Source: Monoplex corrugatus
Lineage: Eukaryota > Mollusca > Gastropoda > Littorinimorpha > Ranellidae
NCBI GenBank assembly: GCA_030674185.1
Contig: CM060307.1
Span: 81,211,135-81,275,134, forward strand
Direction of reading: 5' to 3'
Length of the DNA stretch: 64,000 bases
Shown here piece after piece: positions 46,201-55,856 of this stretch. Position numbers and translations under genes: made by a program. Within the stretch, counting starts at the first letter, position 1. The number at the start of each line of letters is the position of its first letter. The notes under the pieces were generated by a model. That model worked only from the letters and a program-made list of their open reading frames with translations, was not told where the DNA came from and made no database searches.

Positions 46201-48377
46201 ACCAGCTTCCTGTAGCTGATGGATATGATAATGATGCGGGAGTCATAGGATTAATCAGCAGATCTGACCACCTTTTTGGTCTTTTTTTTAATGACATAGA
46301 CCACATACCTAATAGTACCTTTAAAATAAAATTGAAATGTGGTTACTTTGAGTTTGACATTCATTGTTTCACTTTCAGGCAGATGCAGTATAGTGGATCA
46401 CCGTGGGGAAGTTGTATTTGATGAGTTTATAAAACCACCAGAAAAAATCACTGATTACCGCACACCATGGAGTGGACTGCGTCCCCGACATATACGACGT
46501 GGAATTCCCTTTGTAGCGGCTCAGGAAATGATTGCTGCCATCATCAAGGTACAGTCTGAACTCTGATCCGTTTGGGTCTGGTCTAATTCCAGTTGTTTGC
46601 AACCATTCATGTCAGATTTCATGGAATTGTTAATTTTTTATAACACTTTTAAAAAGTAAAATACACTCTGTTGGTCATGTTAGTAATAAAAGCTGGTAGA
46701 TTATTTAAAACATTTGATGGTTCGGGGGGAAAAGGGGATTTTTTTAGGTGCTATTTGAAATGTTCACCTATAAAAGCTGAGTACTATTATTAATTTGAAA
46801 TACTTACCTAAAGTAGTAAAAGTTATTTAGAACGTTTGATACTAATGATAGTTTGGAAAAAGGACTTTTTTAGGTGCTGGTTGAAATGTTTCCTTATGAT
46901 ATAATATATTCTCATAATAATTTAAATTATGTAAAGCAAGTGGTAAATAGATTTACAGATAAATTGATCTTTAGACAGAGACTGAAAGCAAGATGGATAT
47001 ATATCTATGTAGATGAGTATTGGTAACAGTAATGGAAAGGACAGTTTTTTTCCAGATAAACATTACACATTATTGTTCATTAAAGGTTATAGGAAAGTTT
47101 TTATGTTTTGAAAGACTGTACTGTATAGTCTATGTAAACAGTTTAATATATTGTACTATATAGAAACATAAGATGATTGGTGAAATGTCATATTGACTAA
47201 TAAAGCTGCAAATGTCACTCTAGAAATCGTGTGGCAAAATGTTCTTGGGTAAAAATCTCACTTAATCAGTTAATGAATGTCATTATCAATACCAGACTTC
47301 ATAATCACACCTGGCATTATCTACAGTCAGATGACTACCAATACCAGACTTCATAATCACACCTGACATTATCTACAGTCAGATGACTACCAGTACCAGA
47401 CTTCATAATCACAGATTCACACCTGGCATTATCTACAGTCAGATGACTACCTGACTACATGAAAAAAAATAAGCATGAATTAAAATTTGCTTGTTGGACT
47501 CAGATTAGAATACTTGAATGATTCTATTTCTGTAATGGCGTTCAGTATGTACTGTGAAATTGGTGTTTTTGGAAGATGGGAGCAAGTGTTCCCTGCTCTT
47601 ATATATATATATTTTTTGTTCCTGTTTAGGACAAAGTGGTGATAGGCCACGCAGTGCACAATGATTTCCGGGTAATGGGTGTGAACCATCCAGTGCACCT
47701 GATCCGAGACACTGCCAATTGCATGCTGCTTCGGGAAATGGCTGACCTGCCTGCTAGTTCCTGTGCACTTAGGAAGCTGACATCTGCTCTTTTGGGTAAG
47801 TGTATGATTGGAGACGTGTATGCAAACTTAGTTAAAATTTGAAGATAAATGAGTTTCTGAGAGAGGCAAAAAACATCTCTCATAGGTTTATTTATTTTTG
47901 TGTAAACAAATATTAGACTTTTTTTTATCATGTTTTTCTTTTTACAGGACCACAGCTTACTTGAAATGTAGGCCCTACTGGAGTTTCAATTATAAAGTAA
48001 TTAAAAAGTATAGAGTTCATGCACATGTATGTGGCTTAATCTGTATCAACCATTTGTACGTGCAAGTTCACTGATCAGATGAAGATAGGCAGTGATCATG
48101 CATTGAGACAAGGGAGTTTGTGAGGTTTTTAATGCATAAAGAAACAGTTGTTTTTTTACGCGTAAAACTGTGCACAGTTTGACAGTACATTTTCAAAAAT
48201 ATTCTTCCTAATTTCAAACTCAGCAGAAAACCTTTTTCTTTAGTTTTGGTTTTTGTGGAGAGGGAAGAACAGGGGCAGTAATGAGGATTGAATAGGCTTA
48301 TCCATTTTGTTATACTAATACTGGCATAAAATTAAAAGCATAAATGTTTTGATTTTTTTTTTTCACAGTCTGCATAC

Positions 48378-48445
<68 letters not shown>

Positions 48446-49523
48446 TGTTTAAGAACACATTGTGTATGCTTTACTGTGTATGATTTATATATTGAAGAAA
48501 GAAAATGACAGGGATGAATTTTGCTGGCAGTGTGATAGTATGTTACTTGTGAGTATTTTTGTCAGTTGCGTGTCTGTCTGTGATCCTTGTTTCAATTATT
48601 ACTGTATAATACTATGCCTGTTTCTGTCTCCTAATGGGTTGGTTGGTTCATTTGATAAAAGCCATGTACTCAGAATATAATGAGTGATGACTAAGCCCAC
48701 AAGGTAGTAAGAAACTCTGGGGAGAGCTGGACAGCAGAAGGTCCTCAGAGGAGAAACTCCCGTCAAGCAAGTGTTTCAGCCCTTAACTGCTGACACTCTA
48801 AGGAGGCCAGGCCACGTCCAGGTCATGACTCCTGGATGCCCCTCTGTTATCACCTTTTTTTTTTTTTTTTTTCGAATCCCAGCCCACAACATAAAAATTG
48901 GCCTGTTCGATGCCCATTTAATGTTCCTGTCATTCACTTTTTGCTTTACAAGACCTTGCCAGTGCGTAGGGCTTTTGCAAGCTGAGGTAATCTACCAAAT
49001 TTTGACTGGCAGATTTGGATTATGCACATAGGGAGTTGTCTGAGTGCAATGAATCTCTCTTGAGCAAATTCAAATTTAGGTCCATATGTCTTTTTGTCAT
49101 TGAGTGCATGATATCTGTTTTTCTCATCTGCTTCACTCTCTGTAAAAGTAAGGCATCTTAAACTTCGCATTAGATGAGTACTATTTGCTATTAGATTTGT
49201 ATAGTCTACATGTTTGTATAGTCTGCACAATACTATACCCTAAGATTTAAACAGCAGATTTCTGTGTGTCAACAGGACGTACAATTCAGAAGAGAGAACA
49301 CTGCTCTGTGACAGACGCTCGAGCCTGCCTGGATCTATTCCGAATGGTTCGAACCAAGTGGGAACCCATCCTCCAAGCCAAATTTAAACGACGAGCTGAA
49401 CGGCAGTCAAAAGACAAGGTCCAGGATTTGGACAGTGTGAAAAGTCCAGAGTTTGAACCAGAGCTGAACAGTTTCTTTGATGATGAATATTGGCCGGATC
49501 ATATATTTAAGGATTCTTGTTGA
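43274..49523 (+). CDS. ISG20L2: ISG20L2-type DEDDh 3'-5' exonuclease, four exons, complete
   Basis: Exons 43274-43958, 46379-46548, 47630-47795 and 49276-49523 join with consistent phases through GT-AG introns to 1269 nt, 422 aa. Exon 1 encodes a Ser-rich, basic N-terminal region with nuclear-localisation-like clusters (HRKRKK, FKRKTRE, residues about 55-75). The nuclease domain begins at YLSLDCEFVGVGP (D214, E216). It continues with RCSIVDHRGEVVFDEF, DYRTPWSGLRPRHI and IGHAVHNDFRV (D297), and ends with the HCSVTDARACLDLFR block (H349, D354). All four acidic residues and the His are present, so activity is expected. The C-terminus FFDDEYWPDH matches ISG20L2 better than REXO4 or AEN. In mammals ISG20L2 is nucleolar and trims the 5.8S rRNA precursor. 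Introns carry two MITEs and LINE fragments. The start is the first ATG in a long frame. Confidence 0.92.
44267..44491 (+). mobile_element. TTAA foldback MITE, copy G, rearranged
   Basis: 225 bp rather than about 190, ending TTAGCCCATTGACTCCC and GGGAGTCAAATGGTTAA. Arms appear more than once: ACAATGCAGGATGCTGGTGG (inverted arm) lies between two copies of GTGGATAGGGTGAGGGARTC. It looks like a duplication or recombination between hairpin arms. Lies in intron 1 of the ISG20L2-type gene. Confidence 0.85.
44750..45145 (-). pseudogene. LINE endonuclease C-terminal fragment
   Basis: The minus strand near 45130-45060 reads ELGADVGSDYHLVTATLKLK, the SDHH-type final block of an APE endonuclease (here SDYH). 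A decayed K-rich linker (KFQALTDPHEVN) lies about 150 bases on. It belongs to a different LINE family from the RTE copies at the window ends. It lies antisense in intron 1 of the exonuclease gene. Confidence 0.6.
45395..45690 (-). mobile_element. SINE-like repeat, second copy of the 17810 family
   Basis: GACTCCCTGAGCCTGCACAAAA and GGGATTGAACTCAGAGG occur in the same order as at 17810-18005, separated here by about 100 extra bases. tRNA-like T-arm at the high-coordinate end. Confidence 0.5.
46103..46254 (+). mobile_element. TTAA foldback MITE, copy H, internally deleted
   Basis: TTAACCCTTTGACTCCCATA through GCAAAAACTTAACCCTTTAA is intact. The sequence then jumps from CAGCTTCCTGTAG to a short right end AGTCATAGGATTAA. 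The missing part is the second half of the inner palindrome. It lies 125 bases upstream of exon 2 of the exonuclease gene. Confidence 0.82.
47287..47455. repeat. 52-bp tandem repeat, three units
   Basis: AATACCAGACTTCATAATCA plus CACCTGGCATTATCTACAGT and CAGATGACTACC are repeated three times. The third unit carries a short internal duplication. In intron 2 of the exonuclease gene. Confidence 0.92.
48380..48442. repeat. (AT)n microsatellite
   Basis: About 30 AT units in intron 3 of the exonuclease gene. Confidence 0.95.
48703..48893 (-). mobile_element. Diverged 3' tail of the R2-superfamily LINE (or a SINE sharing it)
   Basis: Starts at GGTAG like the copies at 55588 and 59341 and keeps their order: AACTCTGGGGAGAGCTGGAC, AGAAGGTCCTCAGAGG, AAGTGTTTCAGCCCT, CATGACTCCTGGATGCCC and then a T18 run. 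Past the T-run homology stops; the tRNA-like module of the other copies is absent. Located in intron 3 of the exonuclease gene. Confidence 0.82.
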
Positions 49524-49990
49524 GGAATTTTGTCAGAACATGTTGGGCATTGTGTGTATCTGCTTGAATATGTGTAATTTATATGTGTGTGTATGTGTGT
49601 GCAGTGTGTATGCATATGTGTGTATGTGCGCGCGTGTGTGTGTGTGTGTGCGTGTGTGCATGTGTGTGGTTTGGTCTGATTTTGATGTAAGATATGGGGG
49701 GTATTAAAAAGGCTGCAGATTTGCACATGCCAACTACATTTGCTAATGACAGTCTTCAATTTTCTGTACTATATGAAATTTGTCATTTGTGATTTTTTGT
49801 TGTTGTTGCTTTTTTGTTTTTTTGTTTTTGTTTGTTGTGTTCAAAAACTCTAAGAAAGTATATTAATTTAGTTTTTAGGAAACCCACATGTTTACTGTGG
49901 GAATCTTTTTTTCACTTGTTCCAGTATAAAATGACTCAAAATCTACTTTAGTTGAGAACTGATTGGTGTTGAGGTAGAAGACCTCCTGCC
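49524..49990 (+). other. Presumed 3' UTR of the exonuclease gene
   Basis: Follows the stop at 49521-49523. Contains TG-rich runs (49585-49670) and T-rich stretches. I see no canonical AATAAA here; variant signals are possible. Confidence 0.45.
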
Positions 49991-49994
49991 TTCT

Positions 49995-52722
49995 AGTAGG
50001 TACCGGCAGCCTCTCTTCAGTAATGCGGGAATTGTGTCAGCCAGTGGAAAAATTGCACATGTTTATCAGTCAAATATTCTTGCAGATGAACATGAATGAC
50101 AAAGTTGTTATCATGAAGATAAAGATTGGTCTTTCCTCTATCGATCTGTGCTGTTTGTTTTTGTTATAATGCACCCATACGAAAATCTGCGCAAAAAAAA
50201 CAAAACACGCCGACCGACAAAGTTTCAATGCGTGTCACGTAATGGTGACTGGCTCACGGCAGTGCTTGGGTGACCGGTTAACTGCAACTTAAATTATACG
50301 GGCCATACAGGACTACCTTCATGCAAATTAGTACAGTTGACAGGTCGAAACCTGTCCTTCATTCCCATATAATATTTATTTTATAAGATTATTAGTTTGA
50401 TAGTTTTCTGAAGGTCGGAATATTGGCAAACTTTGAAGAAGAATATCTGAGGACCTCCTTGATATATTAGATCGTGTCCGCGGATGCGCGATCAGCTTAT
50501 TTTTTGCTGAATTCAGCCGTTTACAGAACTACGAGATGTGACCTGTACTGGATGTGCACAAGCCTCCGAAGAGCGAGTATCCGTGATCTTCCATTTTAGC
50601 ATTATGGGAACCTCGAATCATGGCAGCCTTCGAAGCGATCGCTGAAAGTCCAGTCAACGAATTTCTACCTGTGATCGTCAAGCTGAAGGACAAATGAAGT
50701 AAACATCGACTGATTTTTCATGAAAATTGACTTAGAAGTTTGATTTAGTGAATTGTTTTTAATGTTTCTCTTTATTTAGAAAGATTTTAAAAGAAATCCG
50801 CTGCAGGTGTAGCCTGCATAAGCAAAGAATAGAAAGTACGATCTGCGGTTTGATGTTTTATCGCCAAGGGATTCTTTTTAAGCGACCTGGAACTAGTAGA
50901 AGTAAAACTGTGTGAGGCGACTGCTTTCCAAAGGTTTTTGTATTGCTAGTGTTTAATGAATACGATGGAATTTTGTTTTTGATACATTGAAATCGTAATA
51001 TTTGTGCTAGTACTCGGCCAGAAATTCAAACCGGAAGTTGGTCGGCGAGTGCATGTCATCTATCGGATCAGATTCGACAATTTTTATCATCGCAAAGAAA
51101 CAACAAACAACGGTTTTGCACAGTCACACACGCGTGCACGCAGATACGCACACATTATCAGAACACTATATAGCATGAGGCAAACACGGACACATAGCTC
51201 CACAAAGTCCAGTGAGCCTTTCTAATGGCAAAATATAAGAATATTTTACTCTCAAAAGTAATAGCTGGCACAAATTAAAGAAAACACTTGAGAAAAAATT
51301 AGGATTTTATTTCTATTTGCTTTCAAGGCAATGATGATTTTTTGTGGATAAAATTAACCATCACTGCCACCAAAACTTCAACAGCAGACACTCACTAATA
51401 AACTTAAAACTACTTCTACAGTTTGAGAACTGAGTGTGATAAGTCGCAGGACGAGAACACGACTTTTGTTTCAAAAATTAGTAACACTGATTAATCATCA
51501 CCTCAGGAGCTAAATCTGAAGACAAAAATTGAGACAGTTTTAAAAGAAGCGGAGAGTTTTCAGTAGATAGACCAGACATTGAAAATTTCTTTGTCTGTGG
51601 ATATGGGAAGATGTATGTTACTGCGAAATAACTGATGAAAATAACTTACTGATAAACATTAGGAATGAGCATAGAAATGGCTGTAAGTCATATGCTGCAT
51701 TGCCAGGCATGTATCTTCTGCTGTTACACATTTTAGTTTCATTATGTTATTGAGAAGGATGTCTTTTTGTGCTAGTATGATACAAAGTCATCTGTGGATC
51801 ACATTGTTTCAGACTAAATCAGTACATGCGTACAAAATCTTTAAATCTCGTATATTAGCAACATTTGCCTGTGAAGAGTAAAGCTGTAGCTTTTATTTGA
51901 TTCACATGCAAAATTTCAGGAGATTCCATCAAGACATAATGTGAGTTATGTCTGTTTTAAGTTGGCCCGACACATGGGCCCTCACATTATTTGGGTGCAA
52001 ATGCATACAAAATATCTTATATATTGAATATAACTAAGCTTGAAAATAATTTACTGGTAGCTTTCTGTCTGTTTTATTCACATTCAAAATTTCAAGGAAA
52101 TCCATAAAAAAAAAAAAAAGCGAAATATGTGCGTTTTAATTTGGTTTGGTACGTGAACCGTGCTTTTTCCATCGTTCATATGAGATATTTTGCCGTTTTT
52201 GGAGCCATATAACTCATGACTCTGTCACTTTACGCTGCCCCCCAAAATTTAAGTTTCATACAATAACATTGTTTCTGAGAAAAAGTGAACTCTAGCCAAT
52301 TCTGTCTTCTTATTTTTGTGTAATGGGGGTGCAAAAATGGCTTGTCATGCAATTTTGAACATTGACAAAATGGCATATTTATGAAGTTTGCAGCACTGCT
52401 GTGTAAATGTATGAACAGATCAGCTTGTATGCTTGCTTTTTTATGTAGTTTATGTTGTGAAGAATTAAAATCAGGAATGACAGTCTTTGTCTGAGGACTT
52501 CTGGAAAATTTAGGTAGCCTACCTGCAAACTTGCTACATTTCACAATTGGCGAAAACGTACGTAAACTGCCGTTTTCAAAGTGCGTTATCTCTGGACCTA
52601 ATACAGCTAGAGACTTACTTTTTTTTGGCATTGTGCTTATTTTTTCTTGTAGTTGTACTTTTCAGAAATATAAGTGTTAATAACCTTTTCAGAAGTTTAA
52701 TTTTTGGCTGCCGGTACCTACT
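49995..52722. mobile_element. Putative 2.7-kb non-autonomous DNA transposon with 17-bp inverted ends
   Basis: AGTAGGTACCGGCAGCC (49995-50011) is matched perfectly by its complement GGCTGCCGGTACCTACT (52706-52722). Both are flanked outside by TCT, a possible 3-bp target duplication. The interior has no transposase-like frame. It contains two diverged copies of a segment with TTTATTTGATTCACATGCAAA / TTTTATTCACATTCAAA and AAATTTCA at about 51890 and 52070, and a 25-codon frame MAAFEAIAESPVNEFLPVIV at 50631 in a GC-richer patch. Superfamily is unknown; a 3-bp duplication would suit PIF/Harbinger or CACTA, but the end sequence is typical of neither. Confidence 0.55.
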
Positions 52723-54275
52723 TCTAGTTTGATAGCAGGGGATCAATCAAGCCTGGCTCATAGAATTTTGTATGTGTGGCCTCCACTTCACCCATCTGTG
52801 AATGGGTGTCTGACCCTGTTCATTGTTAGGATAAATAGAGCAGCATGGAAAAGAGTGGAATTCACTTGAAAAAAATGAGAATATTGATGTCTCTTCTATC
52901 GCATTCTGTACAGTCCTTTGAAGGTTATGGGATGGCCATTATCTTTGCTGTCATAATGCTGGCCCAGAAAGAAAGTGGAGGTCTCTGCCACCTCACTCCC
53001 CTTCAGGCTGTGACATTATGGGAAGCCTTTACCATTACCTTTGTATTTAACGTAGTGGTGTGGAAGTCAGTGGGGAAATTTGGTGAAAGAATCTTTACAA
53101 AAGTGCTGTTATTAAAAGTAAACCCCACTCAGAGTTGTGGTGTATTTTGTAACACTTCTTAAAATAACTTGGCAAACTCTTAGTAACTTTGCATATTAAT
53201 TCTGACATTGGATTCATGATTTTGTAATGATTCATTCCATCAGTGATTTGAATGTAGGCCTACTAAGGAAATTATGGCTGAATTTTCCTCCCATTAAGTG
53301 ATTTTAATTTTCTGTAAGGATTAATGAAATGCCCTGTTGATGTTGCATGCGAGTCTAGTAGTAGTGTGCTGGGACAGTAAAGTAGAATTTCTTTTTTTTT
53401 GTTTCTTGTTTCTTTTGTTTGGTTTGGTTTTCTTTCATAAAGTGACAATGCAGAAAACGTCAATGTGCATTTGAAAAGAGTAGACTTCATCAAACAGAAA
53501 AACACAAACATAGAACCAGAGTGCATATTTCATGTAACAAGACAAGACACAAATTGTCAGCAAACTGGCCTTTGTCAAGTGTACAAAAAAGACAACAGGG
53601 AACATACACAACAAAGTTATGGGGGGAAAACGGAAAAAAACTTCCCTGATGTTTCATCAAGCCAAATATTTTTGCCTGTCATATCTTATTAGATACGTGT
53701 TCTGATTCTCTTTTGTTTTTCTGGCTCCTATTTGCTTGAACGTGGGTGATAGCTTGTGGTGTGGGATGTCATTTACTTTACAGTATAAAGGTCAGCACAG
53801 TAAACAAAATTATCAGCGTTGTTTAAATGGAGAAAGGGTGAGAGAGAGAGAGAGCTTTTAGACAGAATGGTTTGTTGTTGTTTTTCTTCTTATTATTGTT
53901 ATTGTTTTGTAAGTGCTCTTTTCTTTTTCTTTTACTGTTTTTCTGTCCCTCTTCATCTCTTTTTAATTTGGAGGGATGGGATTGCTTTTTAAATATTTTC
54001 TTTTACGTGGCTTCTGGCAAAGAGAATATCACCACAGTACAACAGAAGTGTGGTTTTGAATATCTTACCCTTTTGACAGAAGCTGAACCTCAAGAAATTG
54101 ATAAGAACATATTGAGGGGACTTGTAGCTATACCTAGATAAAGACTAAAGTCGTCGGGGGAAAACTGAACAAAATTGATACCTAGCCTATGTAGGCTATG
54201 TATTGGACATCAAGCACATCAACAGAAGAGTTGCCCAACAAAGATGGTGGAGAGCCACGAACAAGAAGAAACTGT
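52723..54275. other. Unassigned sequence
   Basis: A 105-codon plus frame at 52845 has hydrophobic stretches (MAIIFAVIMLAQK, FTITFVFNVVVW) but no recognised family or splice context. At 53640-53730 GCCTGTCATATC and TACGTGTTCTGATTCT match the element end at 13918-13968. A short GA run lies at 53840-53854. Confidence 0.45.
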
Positions 54276-54412
54276 AGTCAGTTGACCTCGTGTGTCTGAA
54301 TAGTGTTTTTAACATGTTGAAAACACTTGTGGTACTTGCTGATGAGTCAGTTGACCCTGTGTATCTGAATAGTGTTTTTAACATGTTGAAAATGCTCATG
54401 GTACTTGCTGAT
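54276..54412. repeat. Tandem duplication, about 70 bp x 2
   Basis: CAGTTGACC, TGAATAGTGTTTTTAACATG and GGTACTTGCTGATG occur twice in direct succession with small differences. Confidence 0.85.
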
Positions 54413-54710
54413 TGTCCCCGATGGCTCACAAATAGCCAAGAGTAATCATCACTTATGCCATATCCTCCATGATTGACCCAGATTGACCAAATCATGAACA
54501 ATCATGTTTAGAATTGAGATAGTGTGGCAGGGTTATAAGTCAGGATGCTTGCAGTGTTGAAAATTCATTTGTTCGTTTACACATGTTGAAGAATAAATCC
54601 GCAATTTGAACAGAAATCTTGTATTGTTTTGCTCTGATGAATGTTTTTAATAATGATAGTTAGGGGTTGGTGGAGTGCATGGCACATACACACTGTGAGT
54701 GTTACTGATG

Positions 54711-54795
54711 CAAACACACACACACACACACACACGCACGCATGCATGCACGCAGGCGCGCGCGCACGCACACACACACATACACACACACACAG
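54711..54795. repeat. (CA)n/(CGCA)n microsatellite
   Basis: CA, GCACGCA and CA units in succession. Confidence 0.93.
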
Positions 54796-55059
54796 AGAAG
54801 AAAAACGAGACCTCCCTGTACTGTCAGAGGATTGCATCAGACTTTTTATCCTCCCCAACCATCAATATTTTTTCTTTCTTCACAGCATCGTCACTCTCAA
54901 AGTTCTTGTTTCATTTGTATTTTCCGGCCAGAAAATTCATGCTGTTGAATAGTCTACTTTATTTACTTATCTTCGCCTTTTCTTTCCTTTTTCTGGTTTG
55001 TTTTGTTTGTTTTTTTAGGGTGGGTGTTTTTTGTTCTGGTTTCTTTTTTCTTCTTTTAA

Positions 55060-55440
55060 GAGCATGACTTAGTGGCTAAAGCACCTGCGTAGGAAACGAT
55101 TAATGTAGATTCCAGTTATGGATAGGACAGCGATTTTTCTCCTCCACCCCACTAGATCGTAAGTGATGGTTTAGGTGCTAGGCCTTAAGATGAGACAATA
55201 AAGAAAGGTCCCGTGTGCAGCATGGACTTTGCGCATGTTTGAGATTACAAGGCAACCAATGAGCTTTGCCTGTCCCAAACCTCCATGGCAATCAGCAGAA
55301 ACTGGGGGGAAGGTGGCCACATTCCTCTCCAGGTGTGGCCTGACTATGTAGACAACAAGCGAAAGAAGTCGATGCTGGCTAAATTATGTAGAAAAATCCT
55401 CCATTTCCACAATTATAAAAGAATACAGCCAAGGACAGCA
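55060..55440 (+). mobile_element. tRNA-derived SINE with a conserved central domain (copy 2)
   Basis: The head contains the A-box-like GACTTAGTGGCTAAAGCACC. The core has AAGATGAGACAATAAAG, GGTCCCGTGTGCAGCATG and a later AAATTATGTAGAAAAATCC. Between the last two lies about 110 bp not seen in copy 1 (22225-22500), perhaps an insertion. Confidence 0.65.
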
Positions 55441-55757
55441 TTACCAAGTTAAGTAAATGAGGTAGTTTGTTACAGCCCCAAAAAGAGGCAAAGTAGGGTT
55501 GTATCCCTTGCAATGGTACGAACGAATAGAAGACAAAAACGGGCAAATGAAATAGACCTGTCATTTGACAGAATAAACTGTCGGTCTGGTAGAATGAAAC
55601 TCTAGGGAGAGCTAGACAACAGAAGGTCTTCAGAGAAGTAACCCCCTTTAGACAAGTGTTTCGGCCCTGAATTCCTTACACTCTCGGGGGGCCGGGCCAC
55701 ATCCAGGCCATGACTCCTGGATGCCCTTCTGCTGTTGTCTATTTTTTTTTTTTTTTT

Positions 55758-55835
55758 CCCCACGCCGGGGATCGAACCTGGGCGATTCTGCGCTTCAGAA
55801 CTGCGGTACGCGGTTTTACCAATGTGATAACGGGG
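55758..55835 (-). other. tRNA-like module in the LINE 3' UTR
   Basis: Twenty bases after the stop codon the minus strand shows 78 nt starting CCCCGTT and ending CGTGGGG, an acceptor-like pairing with two G-U pairs. It has an A-box-like TATCACATTGG and a perfect B-box GGTTCGATCCC inside a near-complete T-arm (CCAGG/CCCGG). The anticodon and D arms do not fold canonically, so it is not a working tRNA. It is directly followed by A16. The arrangement head, A-run, LINE tail is that of a SINE. An identical module sits at 59514-59591. Confidence 0.65.
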
Positions 55836-55856
55836 CACACATCATCTGTAGGGAAT

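Noticed and set aside
52845..53162. 105-codon plus frame with hydrophobic segments, perhaps a membrane protein
   Set aside because: No recognisable family, no splice context and no conserved motif; left as an unassigned frame.
55758..55835. A genuine tRNA gene
   Set aside because: B-box and acceptor-like pairing are present but D and anticodon arms do not fold properly, and it lies in a LINE 3' UTR in both copies.
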